Positions 19,234 to 28,844 of a DNA stretch of 64,000 bases are shown here, piece after piece. Under the pieces are notes generated by a model. It was not told the origin of the DNA and ran no database searches. It saw nothing but the letters and a program-made list of their open reading frames with translations. The stretch's first letter is position 1. Each line of letters starts with the position of its first letter. Made by a program: the position numbers and the translations under genes. The stretch is from positions 186,001-250,000 of the forward strand of contig NZ_CP114040.1 of the NCBI RefSeq assembly GCF_026965555.1, written 5' to 3'. The DNA is from Nannocystis punicea. Lineage in GTDB: Bacteria; Myxococcota_A; Polyangia; Nannocystales; Nannocystaceae.

Positions 19234-20193
19234 ATGCTTCAACCGCGCCGCCGACTCCTCGGCGGCCTCGGACGCCCAGGGGCGGTCGCGAGCCTGCTCG
19301 CGGCCGCTCTCGTCGCGCCAGGCTGCCTCACCCTCAAGGCCGAACACGACGACCTCGCCAAGAAGGTCGACAAGATCGAGACCCAGACCATCGACCGCAG
19401 CAAGGAGCTCGACGAGAAGGTCGTCGAGGCCGACAAGAAGCTCGCCGAGCTGCAGGCCAAGCTCGACCAGGCCGAGTCGCTGCTGCGCGGCAGCCAGGCC
19501 GGCATCGGCGTGCGCATGGACATGGTCGAGCAGGACACCCAGCAGCTGCGCGGCGCGACCGAGAACGCCGAACTGGTCGCCTCGTCGACCCAGCAGGCGC
19601 TGCTCGAGCTGCGCGCCGACATCGACGAGCGGCTCAAGAAGCTCGAGGAGAAGCTCAACGAGGCGACCAGCATCCCCGAGGGCAAGGACGAGCTGTGGGC
19701 CGAGGCCGACCGCCAGCTCCAGCGCAAGAACTTCAAGCAGGCGCGCACCCTGTTCCGCACCTTCATCTCGCGCTACCCGGGCGACCCCAAGCTGCCCGAC
19801 GCCGACTTCAAGGTGGGCCTCACGTTCTACAGCGAGCGCGACTACAAGAGCGCCCTCGGCATCTTCTACAAGATCATCCAGGACCACGCCGACGCGCCGG
19901 TCGTCAGCGACGCGCTCTACTACTCGGGCCTGGGGTTCGCCAAGCTCGGCCAGTGCAAGAACGCGATCGCCTACTTCGAGGCGCTGAACCGGCCCAAGTC
20001 GACCGCGCCGGCGCAGTACCAGAAGGCGGCCAAGGACCAGATCGAGCTGCTCAAGAAGGACACCGGCGACCTCTGCTTCGACCGCGAGGACGCCGGAGCC
20101 GGCGCCGCCGCCAAGCAGGGCGTGCAGGAGACGCAGAAGCCGGCGGCCAAGGAGCCGGCTCCGGCGCCGGCCAAGACCCCCAAGAAGAAGTGA
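19234..20193 (+). CDS. CpoB/YbgF-like Tol-Pal accessory lipoprotein with TPRs
   Basis: The 319-residue product has a signal ending ALVAPGCLTL (lipobox). Residues 30-145 form a long coiled coil (EHDDLAKKVDKIETQ, ELQAKLDQAESLLRG), and 150-265 form TPRs (QLQRKNFKQARTLFRTFI, RYPGDPKLPDADFKVGLTFY, YYSGLGFAKLGQCKNAIAYF). This arrangement matches YbgF/CpoB, the periplasmic protein that links Tol-Pal to peptidoglycan synthesis at division, except that this version is a lipoprotein. A Lys/Pro/Ala tail ends the protein. It lies 31 bp after the pal-like gene and its stop overlaps the following methylase start (GTGA). Confidence 0.88.
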   Translation: MLQPRRRLLGGLGRPGAVASLLAAALVAPGCLTLKAEHDDLAKKVDKIETQTIDRSKELDEKVVEADKKLAELQAKLDQAESLLRGSQAGIGVRMDMVEQDTQQLRGATENAELVASSTQQALLELRADIDERLKKLEEKLNEATSIPEGKDELWAEADRQLQRKNFKQARTLFRTFISRYPGDPKLPDADFKVGLTFYSERDYKSALGIFYKIIQDHADAPVVSDALYYSGLGFAKLGQCKNAIAYFEALNRPKSTAPAQYQKAAKDQIELLKKDTGDLCFDREDAGAGAAAKQGVQETQKPAAKEPAPAPAKTPKKK

Positions 20194-21239
20194 TCAAGTA
20201 CCTCGGCTCGAAGCGGCTGCTGATCCCGGAGATCTTGCGGGTCATCCGCGGCCTGCCGGAGGTCCGCACGGTCATCGACCTGTTCTCCGGGACATCCAGG
20301 GTCGGACACGCGCTCAAGGCCGCCGGCTACCGCGTCCTCTCCAACGACCACAACGCCTACGCCGAGACGCTGGCCCGCTGCTACGTCCAGGCCGACCGCG
20401 AGGACGTGCTCGACGACGCCCGCCGCCTGGTCGCCGAGCTCAACGCCCTGCCCGGCGAGCCCGGCTACGTCACCCGCACCTTCTGCGAGGAGGCCCGCTT
20501 CTTCCAGCCGAAGAACGGCGCCCGCATCGACGCCATCCGCCGCGCGATCGCCGAGAAGAGCCTGCCCCCCGAGCTCGAGGCCGTGCTCCTCGTCGCCCTC
20601 ATCGAGGCCGCCGACCGCGTCGACTCGACCACCGGCGTGCAGATGGCCTACCTCAAGTCGTGGGCCGCCCGCGCCCACGGCGACCTCGAGCTACGTGTCC
20701 CCGAGGTCCTGTCCCGAGCGACATGGGGAAAAGGCCAGGCACACCGCCTCGACGCGCTCGCCGCCGCCGCCGCGCTCGAGGCCGACCTCGCGTACCTCGA
20801 CCCGCCCTACAACCAGCACTCGTACCTCGGCAACTACCACGTGTGGGAGACGATCGTCCGTGGCGACGCCCCCGAGGCCTACGGGGTCGCGCGCAAGCGG
20901 GTCGACGTCCAGGAGCGCCGCAGCCCCTTCAACGCCCGCACGAAGATCCGCGCGACCATGGAGGCGCTGGTCGACGCAGTGCGCGCGCCGCTGATGGTCG
21001 TCTCGTTCAGCGACGAGGGCTACCTGAGCCGCCCCGAGCTGGAGGCGCTGCTGGCCCGCCGCGGCCCGGTGCGCGTGCTGTCGTTCGACTACAAGCGCTA
21101 CGTCGGCGCCCAGATCGGCATCTACAGCCCGCGCGGCGAGAAGGTCGGCCGCGTCAGCCACCTCCGCAACACCGAGATGCTCTACGTGGTCGGCGAGGGC
21201 CGCCACGCCGACGCCGTCGCCGCGCTGCCCGAGCCGTGA
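20190..21239 (+). CDS. D12-class adenine-specific DNA methyltransferase
   Basis: Start GTG 20190 overlaps the cpoB-like stop by four bases and gives 349 residues beginning IKYLGSKRLLIPEIL, the family opening that binds SAM. VIDLFSGTSRVGHALKAAGY is the SAM motif I and AYLDPPYNQHSYLGNYHVWE holds the DPPY catalytic motif of N6-adenine methylases. The region between is a large target-recognition domain. No restriction gene is adjacent, so it looks like an orphan methylase. The segment RVPEVLSRATWGKGQ is encoded over a palindromic element (20695-20725). Recognition site cannot be read from sequence. Confidence 0.92.
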   Translation: MIKYLGSKRLLIPEILRVIRGLPEVRTVIDLFSGTSRVGHALKAAGYRVLSNDHNAYAETLARCYVQADREDVLDDARRLVAELNALPGEPGYVTRTFCEEARFFQPKNGARIDAIRRAIAEKSLPPELEAVLLVALIEAADRVDSTTGVQMAYLKSWAARAHGDLELRVPEVLSRATWGKGQAHRLDALAAAAALEADLAYLDPPYNQHSYLGNYHVWETIVRGDAPEAYGVARKRVDVQERRSPFNARTKIRATMEALVDAVRAPLMVVSFSDEGYLSRPELEALLARRGPVRVLSFDYKRYVGAQIGIYSPRGEKVGRVSHLRNTEMLYVVGEGRHADAVAALPEP

Positions 21240-21362
21240 GAGCGGCGGTCCCCGAGGACAGCCGACGCGCGCGGCGAGCCGACCCCTGCTCAGGTGCGGC
21301 AGCCCTACGGCCTGCCCCTGAGAAAGCGACGAGCGCGCCGCCGGGGCGACGCGCTCGAGTGA

Positions 21363-21382
21363 ACCTGTCCCGAGGAGCAGGT
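21363..21382. terminator. Palindromic element at a convergent gene end
   Basis: ACCTGTCC-CGA-GGAGCAGGT folds into a short hairpin ending exactly at the stop codon of the leftward lipoprotein gene and 124 bp after the methylase stop. Likely a two-way terminator. Confidence 0.55.
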
Positions 21383-22518
21383 CATTTCAGGCAGCCGCTG
21401 CAGACGTCGAGGAGGCCGCGCAGCTCCTCGGTCGGCTCGCCCTCGGACTCCGGCTTCCACATGTCCGGGTCGTCGACGAACGGGATCTTGGTGCAGCCGC
21501 CGCTCTCGACGGTGACGTTGAAGCCGGCGCCCGACGGAGCGGCCTCGCTCGGGTAGTTGAACTCGGCGGACGGGGAGTACTCGTCCTCGGTGTTGAGGAC
21601 GCAGTTGCCGCCGTCGCAGGCCGAGATCTGCGGCTTGCAGTCGTGCGGCTTCATCACCTCGGTGTTCTTCAGCGTGGTGTTCAGCCACACCGTCTCGGGG
21701 ATGTCGATGGTGATGTTGGCCGCCCACGGCTGCGGCGCGCGGACGATCAGCTGGCCGAACAGGCTGCCGTCGCCGCACTGGCAGTCCTTGGACCAGGCGC
21801 CGTCGGGGTAGTTCTCGCAGTCCTCGATGCCGGCGGGCGGACAGGCGGGCGCCGGGGTCAGCTCGCGGCACATCTTGATCTTGGCCCAGCCGGCCTCCAT
21901 CGCCACGTCACCGTGCGTGCACAGGTTGTCGAGGGTGATGTTGCCGCGGCGCGGGTACGTCTGCTCGGTGATGTTGTCTTCGGTGCTGACGAACAGCTTG
22001 CCGCGGTAGCCGGTCGGCAGGTGGACGCGGAAGTCCATGCCGGAGCGCTCGGGCTGCGACTTGCCGTCGTAGTAGACGTAGATCGCGCAGCTGTCCTTCC
22101 AGGTGTCCTTCGTGCAGTCGTCGGCGTCGTCCTGCGAGGAGGGCTTGCTCGGGTTGCCGGTGCTGACGTAGGCCCACAGCGACAGCTTGTCGAACGCACC
22201 CTCCCGGTCGAGCTCGTCGCCGAACACGTACTTGCGGGTCTCGACGGTGATCGTCTCCTCGGCGTGGTCGAACAGGACCTCGATGTTGCCGCGGTTGGCG
22301 AAATTCTCGTCGAACTCCTTGCGACCGATGGTCAGCGTCGTGATCCTGCCGTCGCCGTTCAGCGGGAACGGCAGCGCATCGACTTCCGTCTCCCATTTGC
22401 CGACCTGCGGCTTGCGCTCGGCATCTCCACCCGTTTCGGTCGTGGTGGTGCTGTTGTCGCCGCAGCCGGCGGCGAGCGCGGCGACGAGGAAGGCAGGGGT
22501 CAAATGTTTCATGGTCAT
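21382..22518 (-). CDS. Predicted lipoprotein of unknown function
   Basis: The 378-residue product (or 376 from a second Met at 22512) has a signal ending ALAAGCGDN, a clean lipobox, and a Thr/Glu linker. The mature part is rich in beta-type segments (GRITTLTIGRKEFDE, GNIEVLFDHAEETITVET, NITIDIPETVWLNTT) and has 14 or so Cys, many in the second half, suggesting a disulfide-stabilised repeat or solenoid. I do not recognise a family. It stands alone, converging with the methylase operon. Confidence 0.8.
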   Translation of the reverse strand: MTMKHLTPAFLVAALAAGCGDNSTTTTETGGDAERKPQVGKWETEVDALPFPLNGDGRITTLTIGRKEFDENFANRGNIEVLFDHAEETITVETRKYVFGDELDREGAFDKLSLWAYVSTGNPSKPSSQDDADDCTKDTWKDSCAIYVYYDGKSQPERSGMDFRVHLPTGYRGKLFVSTEDNITEQTYPRRGNITLDNLCTHGDVAMEAGWAKIKMCRELTPAPACPPAGIEDCENYPDGAWSKDCQCGDGSLFGQLIVRAPQPWAANITIDIPETVWLNTTLKNTEVMKPHDCKPQISACDGGNCVLNTEDEYSPSAEFNYPSEAAPSGAGFNVTVESGGCTKIPFVDDPDMWKPESEGEPTEELRGLLDVCSGCLK

Positions 22519-22710
22519 GGTCCGGAGAGGCCTCGCGCGAGGGTGAGAGACAAGTTACCAAGCCGTGAGCGTGACGACAACGTCACGACAGCCTTGCCTG
22601 AGACGGGTCCGAAGGCGGTCGGGTTTCACGGCGCGACGGGCGACCTCGCCGTGTGCGCGGCGGGGCTTGACCTGTGGCCGCCGGCGAGCCATGCAGGCAT
22701 TTCAGGCCGT

Positions 22711-25700
22711 ATGACCGCCCCGAAGCCCGCATCCCCGTTCTTGAGGCCCAATTCGCAGCTCGACCTCCCGCGCCTCGAGCAGGAGATCCTCCAACTTTGG
22801 CGCGACGGGGACATCGAGGGCAAGAGTTTGCGCACCACCACGCGCGCGGACGGCTCGGGGCGACCCGCGTTCGTGTTCTACGACGGCCCGCCGTTCGCCA
22901 CCGGGCTTCCTCACTACGGCCATCTCCTGGCCGGCACGATCAAGGACATCGTGCCGAGGTTCTGGTTCATGCGCGGCCGGAGCGTCGAGCGCCGGTTCGG
23001 CTGGGACTGTCACGGCCTGCCGATCGAGAGCCTCGTCGAGGGTGAGCTCGGCCTCCACGGCAAGGCGGAGATCGAGCGCTACGGCGTTCCGCAGTTCAAC
23101 GCCGCCTGCCGCGCAGGCGTCCTCCGCTTCACCGCCGAATGGGAGAAGGTCGTCGGTCGCATGGGCCGGTGGGTCGACTTCCGCGACGACTACAAGACCA
23201 TGGACTTCACGTTCATGGAGTCCGTCTGGTGGTGCTTCGGCCAGCTGTGGGACAAAGGCCTCATCTACGAGGGTTATCGCGTCCAGCCGGTCTCGCCGGC
23301 GCTGGGGACGCCGCTGTCCAACTTCGAGGTCGCCCAGGGCCCGCAAGAGAAGGACCCGGTGACCCGCAAGGAGGGCCACAAGCGCCGCCAGGACCCGAGC
23401 CTCACCGTCCGCTTCCGCCTCGAAGACGAGGACGCGAACTTGTGGGCGTGGACCACGACCCCCTGGACCTTGCCGAGCAACCTGGCGCTCGCGGTGCACC
23501 CCGACATCGACTACGTCAAGGTGCGCGTGGTCGACACCGGCGAGGTCGCGTACCTCGAGCCTGGCCGCCTCGCCGATTATCAGGCGCGCGGGCGCGTCGG
23601 CGCCACGGAAGAGCTCGCTCGCCTCAAGGGCCAGGACCTGGTCGGCCGGCCCTACGAGCCGCTGCTGCCGTTCTTCGCCGACTTGCGTCAGCGCGCCGAT
23701 GGCAGCCGCTGGTGCTTCAAGGTGCTCGGCGCGACCTACGTGTCGACCGACAGCGGCACCGGCATCGTCCACCAGGCCCCGGCGTTCGGCGAGGACGACT
23801 ACCAGGTCGGCCAGGCCAACGGCTTGCCGGTGGTCTGCCCGGTCAACCTCTCGGGCATCTTCGACGACCGCGTCGGCGAGTTCTCCGGCATGTTCGTCAA
23901 GGACGCCGACAAGCCGATCGTCGACCGCCTCAAGCGCGAGCACAAGGTCGTCGACCAGGACACGATCGTCCACCCGTACCCGCACTGCTACCGGACCGAG
24001 CAGCCGCTGATCTACATGGCGCTGTCGACGTGGTTCATGCGCGTCGAGGGCATGCGCGACGAGCTGGTCGCCAACAACAAGAAGATCCGGTGGGTCCCGG
24101 AGCACGTCGGCAGCGGCCGGTTCGGCAACTGGCTCGAGAACGCCCGCGACTGGAACCTCAGCCGCAACCGCTACTGGGGCTCGCCGCTGCCCGTATGGCG
24201 CAACGACCATGACCCTTCGGACATGGTCTGCATCCACAGCGTCGCCGAGCTCGAGCGGCTCGCCGGCCTCGCCCCCGGCAGCATCACCGACCTCCACCGC
24301 GAGAACGTCGACGGCATCACCTGGCCCGCCGCGGGCGGCGGCACCTATCGCCGGATCTCCGAGGTCTTCGACTGCTGGTTCGAGTCGGGCAGCATGCCCT
24401 ACTCGCAGAACCACTACCCCTTCGACGCCGACAAGAAGGCCTACGTCGAGGACAACCTGCCGGCCGACTTCATCGCCGAGGGCCTCGACCAGACGCGCGG
24501 GTGGTTCTACACCCTGCACGTGCTGTCGACCGCGCTGTTCGGCCGGCCGGCGTTCAAGAACGTCATCGTCAACGGGCTGATCCTCGCCGCCGACGGCAAG
24601 AAGATGGCGAAGCGGCTCAAGAACTACCCCGACCCGGGGAAGGTCATCGACAGCTTCGGCGCCGACGCCCTGCGCATCTACCTCATCAACAGCGCGGTGG
24701 TCCACGGCGAGCCGATGAAGTTCGGCAAGGACGCCAACGACATCACCGGCGAGTGCGTCAAGGACACGGTCCGCCTGGCCATTCTGCCGCTGTGGAGCGC
24801 GTACTACTTCCTCACCACCTACGCGCTGGCCGACGGCTGGACGCCGACGGCCGCCGACCTGGGGCCGCAGGCGCTCGAGCACCCGCTCGACCGCTGGGTC
24901 ACCTCGCGCGTCGGCGGCTTCCTCGCCAACCTCACCCGCGAGTACGAGGCCTACGAGCTGTCGAACCTGGTCCCGCACTTCCTCGAGATCTGCGACGACC
25001 TCAACAACTGGTACATCCGCCGCGGCCGGCGCCGCTACTGGCGCGCCAACAACCCGGCCGACGTCGACAAGCAGCGGGCCTACGCGACGCTGTACCGCGC
25101 GCTGGTGACGATCGCGCGGGCGATGGCGCCGGTGATGCCGTTCTTCACCGAGCACCTGTACCAGCGGCTGGTGGTCGACGCGGGCCTGGCCGCGCCGGGC
25201 GAGGAGAGCGTGCACTTCACCCGCTTCCCGGAGGCCGACGTGTGGGCCCGCGACGAGGCGCTCGAGCGCGAGGTCGCGGCTCAGCGCCAGATCGTGGGCC
25301 TCGGGCTCGGCCTGCGCGAGCGCGAGCGTATCAACGTGCGCCGACCGCTGGCCCGCTTGACGATCGTCCACGAGCGCCCGGAGGAGCTGGCGCGCTACGC
25401 CGACCCTGCGGTGCAGGAGGAGCTCAAGGGCGAGCTCAACGTCGAGGAGATCGCGGCCTCGGCCGACGACAGCGCGCTGGTCGAGCTCAGCGCCAAGGCC
25501 AACTTCAAGACGCTGGGCAAGCGCCTCGGCGGCAAGATGAAGGCGGTCGCGGCCGCCGTCCAGGGGCTCGACCAGGCGGCGCTGCGCCGCTTCCTCGCCG
25601 AGGGCCGCGTCGAGGTCGAGGGCGAGACCCTGGGCGTGGACGACGTCCTGCTCACCCGCACCCCGCGCCCGGGCCTGGTGGTCGCGCACGAGGCCGGCGT

Positions 25701-26013
25701 GACGGTCGTCCTCGACACCACGCAGACCCCGGCGCTGCGCCGCAAGGGCCTGGCGCGCGAGCTGACCAAGCGCGTGCAGGACCTCCGCCGCGACCACGAG
25801 CTCGACATGAACGAGCGGATCGTCGTCACCTTCCGCTGCGGCGGCGAGCTGGCCGCCGCCCTCGCCGACGCCGCTCACGCCGCGGAGATCCGCAGCGAGA
25901 CCCGCGCCGACGCCCTGCAGGTGGTGGCGCCGGGGACCGAGCTCGCCGGGGAACGTGTGCTCGAGGACACGATCGACGACGAGCACGTCGCCATCACCCT
26001 GACGAAGGCGTGA
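22711..26013 (+). CDS. ileS: Isoleucyl-tRNA synthetase, type 2
   Basis: This 1100-residue class I synthetase charges tRNA-Ile. The Rossmann HIGH-type motif is GLPHYGHLLAGTIKD and the KMSKS-type motif is DGKKMAKRLKNYPDP. The WDCHGLP segment and the large CP1 editing domain are present, and DQTRGWFYTLHVLSTALF is conserved. The KM-KR form followed by NYPDP, together with the length, points to the eukaryote-like type 2 IleRS, a class often insensitive to mupirocin. ATG 22711 gives the family start; no strong ribosome site is visible. Residues HDPSDMV at 24207-24227 coincide with a palindromic element in an insertion-prone loop. Confidence 0.97.
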   Translation: MTAPKPASPFLRPNSQLDLPRLEQEILQLWRDGDIEGKSLRTTTRADGSGRPAFVFYDGPPFATGLPHYGHLLAGTIKDIVPRFWFMRGRSVERRFGWDCHGLPIESLVEGELGLHGKAEIERYGVPQFNAACRAGVLRFTAEWEKVVGRMGRWVDFRDDYKTMDFTFMESVWWCFGQLWDKGLIYEGYRVQPVSPALGTPLSNFEVAQGPQEKDPVTRKEGHKRRQDPSLTVRFRLEDEDANLWAWTTTPWTLPSNLALAVHPDIDYVKVRVVDTGEVAYLEPGRLADYQARGRVGATEELARLKGQDLVGRPYEPLLPFFADLRQRADGSRWCFKVLGATYVSTDSGTGIVHQAPAFGEDDYQVGQANGLPVVCPVNLSGIFDDRVGEFSGMFVKDADKPIVDRLKREHKVVDQDTIVHPYPHCYRTEQPLIYMALSTWFMRVEGMRDELVANNKKIRWVPEHVGSGRFGNWLENARDWNLSRNRYWGSPLPVWRNDHDPSDMVCIHSVAELERLAGLAPGSITDLHRENVDGITWPAAGGGTYRRISEVFDCWFESGSMPYSQNHYPFDADKKAYVEDNLPADFIAEGLDQTRGWFYTLHVLSTALFGRPAFKNVIVNGLILAADGKKMAKRLKNYPDPGKVIDSFGADALRIYLINSAVVHGEPMKFGKDANDITGECVKDTVRLAILPLWSAYYFLTTYALADGWTPTAADLGPQALEHPLDRWVTSRVGGFLANLTREYEAYELSNLVPHFLEICDDLNNWYIRRGRRRYWRANNPADVDKQRAYATLYRALVTIARAMAPVMPFFTEHLYQRLVVDAGLAAPGEESVHFTRFPEADVWARDEALEREVAAQRQIVGLGLGLRERERINVRRPLARLTIVHERPEELARYADPAVQEELKGELNVEEIAASADDSALVELSAKANFKTLGKRLGGKMKAVAAAVQGLDQAALRRFLAEGRVEVEGETLGVDDVLLTRTPRPGLVVAHEAGVTVVLDTTQTPALRRKGLARELTKRVQDLRRDHELDMNERIVVTFRCGGELAAALADAAHAAEIRSETRADALQVVAPGTELAGERVLEDTIDDEHVAITLTKA

Positions 26014-26028
26014 GCCGGTGCGCGGAGC

Positions 26029-26211
26029 GACCTGGCTGAAAGGTCAGGTCGAGCCGCGCGAGCATCGGCGCGGATGGCCTCGGCCTGGCTGAAAGGTCAG
26101 GCGTGGCGCCCTGAGCGCCGGCCGAGTGCGGTCGCCTTGACCTGGCTGATAGGTCAGGTCGAGCCGCCCGCTGCTCGGCGCGGATGCGTCGACATGGCTG
26201 AAAGTCATGTG
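26029..26211. repeat. Four-unit array of CCTGGCTGAAAGGTCAGG hairpins
   Basis: The core CCTGGCTGA recurs at 26031, 26084 and 26141, and as CATGGCTGA at 26193, spacing 53, 57 and 52 bp. Each core forms a small hairpin (GACCT-GGCTGAA-AGGTC). Flanks such as GAGCCGC and CTCGGCGCGGATG are also shared. The last unit swaps arms to GACAT/GTCATGT, linking this array to the palindromic family found elsewhere. It fills half of the gap between the convergent ileS and Uma2 genes; the remaining 26212-26382 shows nothing recognisable. Confidence 0.7.
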
Positions 26212-26382
26212 CGGAGCAGGACCGTGAGCGCTGAGTGCGGATGCCGGGGACCGCGGGCTAGCGTCTCGGCGCGGATCTCGTCTGCTTGTCAGGTGCGTTT
26301 ACACCTCGCGGCATGGAAGTCCCCCCGGAATAGCGACAGTTACCCGGGGTCTGCGGACGGCGGGACTGGGACTGAAAGGGCG

Positions 26383-27306
26383 TCAGCGGCGCAGAGCTGC
26401 GAGCTCGGCGCGCAGGCGCTCGAGCTCGGCCTGCGCTGCATCTGCACGCTCGGCCTCGGTGGCGGCGCGAGCGGCTTCGGCGGCAGCGCGCTCGGCTTCA
26501 GTGGCGGCGCGAGCGGCTTCGGCGGCAGCGCGCTCGGCGGCAGCGCGGGCGGCTTCGGCGGCGGCGCGGGCGGCTTCGGCGGCCACGCGTTCGGCGTCCG
26601 CGGCGGCGCGCTGGCTGGCCTGGGCGATGCGTTCCTGCGCGGTCGGCCACAGCGACTCGCCCTTGGGCCTGACGCCGAGGCGAAGTTCGTCGTGGGCGCC
26701 GCGCACCAGCCACAGGTCGTAGGAGACGAGCTGGATGCGATCGCCGATGGTCGGCCGGCGGACGAGTTGCCCGCACTCGTCGCGGACGAAGTGCGCGAAC
26801 ATTTCACGTTTGCGGCGCGACAGGTGGACCGGATCGTAGCGGACCAGTTCGGCCACCCCGAGGTCCTGGTAGCGCTCGAGGAGGCGGTCGCTGTAGTCCT
26901 TTTGATACTCGTCGGACACGATCTCGAGCGCCAGCGTCGGCGCCTTGCCGTCGTGCTCCCAGGTCTTCCAGTTCTTGACCTGGGTCAGGTGAAGCGAGAC
27001 GCCGTCGAGCACGTAGACGTCCGGCGCGACCACCGAACGCGGGTCGCCCTGTTTGTAATAGAAGAACTGGTTGGCGCCGACGAACACCTCGCGCTCGTCG
27101 GTAGCGAAGTAATCCTCCAGGAGATCGAGCAGGAGGTGGATCACGAACGACTGGAGACCGCTCTGGCCCGCATCGTCGCTGACCGGGTAAAAAACTCCGG
27201 GCGGCTCGCGCGGCGGGTTCGATTCGGGCGCCACGGCCCTCTTTTTGGCATAAAGCCGCGCTGCGCGCGACGGCCTTGCGCCCGCGGCACAGTCCTGGCA
27301 TGGCAA
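26383..27306 (-). CDS. Uma2/DUF820 family nuclease-fold protein with coiled-coil tail
   Basis: The 307-residue product has a PD-(D/E)XK-like Uma2 domain at about 45-215: VFVGANQFFYYKQGDPRS, APDVYVLDGV with the conserved Asp, and PTLALEIVSDEYQKDY with the Glu before the core strand. The family is common in cyanobacteria, often in many copies, and is a suspected endonuclease without known target. From about residue 225 the chain becomes a repetitive Ala/Glu/Arg coiled coil (ERAAAEAARAATEAE), also common in this family. The start is uncertain: ATG 27306 or a GTG near 27234. It diverges from hisS. Confidence 0.85.
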   Translation of the reverse strand: MPCQDCAAGARPSRAARLYAKKRAVAPESNPPREPPGVFYPVSDDAGQSGLQSFVIHLLLDLLEDYFATDEREVFVGANQFFYYKQGDPRSVVAPDVYVLDGVSLHLTQVKNWKTWEHDGKAPTLALEIVSDEYQKDYSDRLLERYQDLGVAELVRYDPVHLSRRKREMFAHFVRDECGQLVRRPTIGDRIQLVSYDLWLVRGAHDELRLGVRPKGESLWPTAQERIAQASQRAAADAERVAAEAARAAAEAARAAAERAAAEAARAATEAERAAAEAARAATEAERADAAQAELERLRAELAALRR

Positions 27307-27356
27307 TGACCCGGGCGAGCCGACCGCTGCGCCCCGACACGCCTCTTCGGACCGCC

Positions 27357-28844
27357 ATGAACGCCCCCAAGATCTCTACCAAGCCGCCGAGCGGCATGCG
27401 TGACTTCCTGCCCGCCGACATCGCGCGGCGGCAGCACGTCATCGACGTGGTCCGCCGGATCTACGGCAGCTACGGGTTCGTCCCGCTCGAAACCCCCGCG
27501 ATCGAGAACCTCAGCACCTTGCTGGGCAAGTACGGCGAGGAAGGGGACCAGCTGCTGTACCGCCTGCTCCACCGGCGCGACGCGCTCCATCGCGGGCTCG
27601 AGGCGGGGGCCAAGCTGGTCGCCGGCTTGCCGGAGGACGCGAAGGGGTCGGGGAGCGACGATCCGAACCGCGAGGCGCGGGCCGACGTGCGCCTGTACGA
27701 GAGTCAGCTGGCCGACCAGGGCCTGCGCTACGACCTCACCGTCCCGCTGGCCCGCGTCGCCGCGCAGTACGACCTGCCCAAATATTTTAAGCGCTACCAG
27801 ATCCAGCCGGTGTGGCGCGCCGATCGGCCGGGCAAGGGCCGGTTCCGCGAGTTCTACCAGTGCGACGTCGACGTCACCGGCACCGCCAGCCTGGTCGCGG
27901 AGGCCGAGGTGTGCGGCGCGGTCGCGGAGGTCCTGCACGCGCTCGGCTTCACCGACTTCAAGATCCGCGTCAACCACCGCCAGCTGCTGCGGGCGATGAT
28001 TCACCACGCCGGCATCGACCTCGCCCACGAGGCGGCCGCGCTGGTGGCGATCGACAAGCTCGACAAGCTCGGTCACGGCGGCGTGCTCGAGGAGCTGGCG
28101 GCGCGCGGGATCAGCACCGAGACCGCCAACAAGTTGATGATGCTGGTGCTCACCGCCGACGGCGAGCAGCTGTTCGGCTTCGACCTCAACAAGGTCGCGG
28201 AGGGGCCGAAGACGCCGATCAAGCGGGTGCGCAAGCAGATCACCGACGAGCGCGGGCTCAAGGCGCTGGACGACCTCGACGAGCTGTTCGACCTGCTGGC
28301 GGCGACGCCGGCCGGGCCGCACGTCCAGGTCAGCCTCGACCTCGCGCGCGGGCTCGGCTACTACACCGGCTCGATCTTCGAGATCGCAGTGCCCGACCTC
28401 GCCGGCAGCCTCGGCGGCGGCGGGCGCTACGATAACCTCGTCGGCATGTTCGGCAAGAAGCAGGTGCCCGCGGTCGGCTTCTCGCTCGGGCTCGAGCGGA
28501 TCCTCGTGGTCATGGAGGAGCGCGGCATGTTCCCCAACCTGTCCATCGGGCCAGATGCCCTGCTGTGCTGGATGGAGGGCACTCCGCGGGCCGAGGTGCT
28601 GCGCGTCGCGCATACGCTGCGGCGTCAGGGCATCAAGGTCGAGGTCTTCCCGGAGGACGCCAAGCTCGGCAAGCAGCTGCAGTACGCCGACGCGCCGGGC
28701 GTGAAGGCGCCGGTGGCGGCGATCGTCGGCGGCGAGGAGCTCAAGGCCGGGCAGGTCACGCTCAAGCACCTGGCGAGCGGCACGCAGGAGCGGGTCGCGC
28801 TCGAGGGCGCGGGCGAGGCGGTGCGCGCGTTGATGCGCCAGTGA
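27357..28844 (+). CDS. hisS: Histidyl-tRNA synthetase
   Basis: The class II enzyme charges tRNA-His. ATG 27357 gives 495 residues starting with the family-typical PPSGMRDFLPADI. Motif 2 (RPGKGRFREFYQCDVDV), the histidine loop (LARGLGYYTGSIFEI) and motif 3 (VGFSLGLERILVVM) are clear. The C-terminal anticodon domain ends about 495. It is longer than E. coli HisRS (424) because of an insert after motif 1 (about 85-115). The conserved LPKYFKRYQIQPVWR uses AT-rich codons (AAA-TAT-TTT-AAG, 27780-27791), unusual here. It probably has its own promoter, and the next gene lies 205 bp on. Confidence 0.97.
   Translation: MNAPKISTKPPSGMRDFLPADIARRQHVIDVVRRIYGSYGFVPLETPAIENLSTLLGKYGEEGDQLLYRLLHRRDALHRGLEAGAKLVAGLPEDAKGSGSDDPNREARADVRLYESQLADQGLRYDLTVPLARVAAQYDLPKYFKRYQIQPVWRADRPGKGRFREFYQCDVDVTGTASLVAEAEVCGAVAEVLHALGFTDFKIRVNHRQLLRAMIHHAGIDLAHEAAALVAIDKLDKLGHGGVLEELAARGISTETANKLMMLVLTADGEQLFGFDLNKVAEGPKTPIKRVRKQITDERGLKALDDLDELFDLLAATPAGPHVQVSLDLARGLGYYTGSIFEIAVPDLAGSLGGGGRYDNLVGMFGKKQVPAVGFSLGLERILVVMEERGMFPNLSIGPDALLCWMEGTPRAEVLRVAHTLRRQGIKVEVFPEDAKLGKQLQYADAPGVKAPVAAIVGGEELKAGQVTLKHLASGTQERVALEGAGEAVRALMRQ

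Noticed and set aside
26029..26211. Hairpin array considered as CRISPR or attachment site
   Set aside because: Only four imperfect units with shared flanks and no integrase or cas gene nearby.
27205..27235. GGGTTCGATTCGGGCGCCA looks like the T-arm and 3' end of a tRNA
   Set aside because: The T-stem does not pair, no D-arm or anticodon arm lies upstream, and the bases are inside the Uma2 gene start region.
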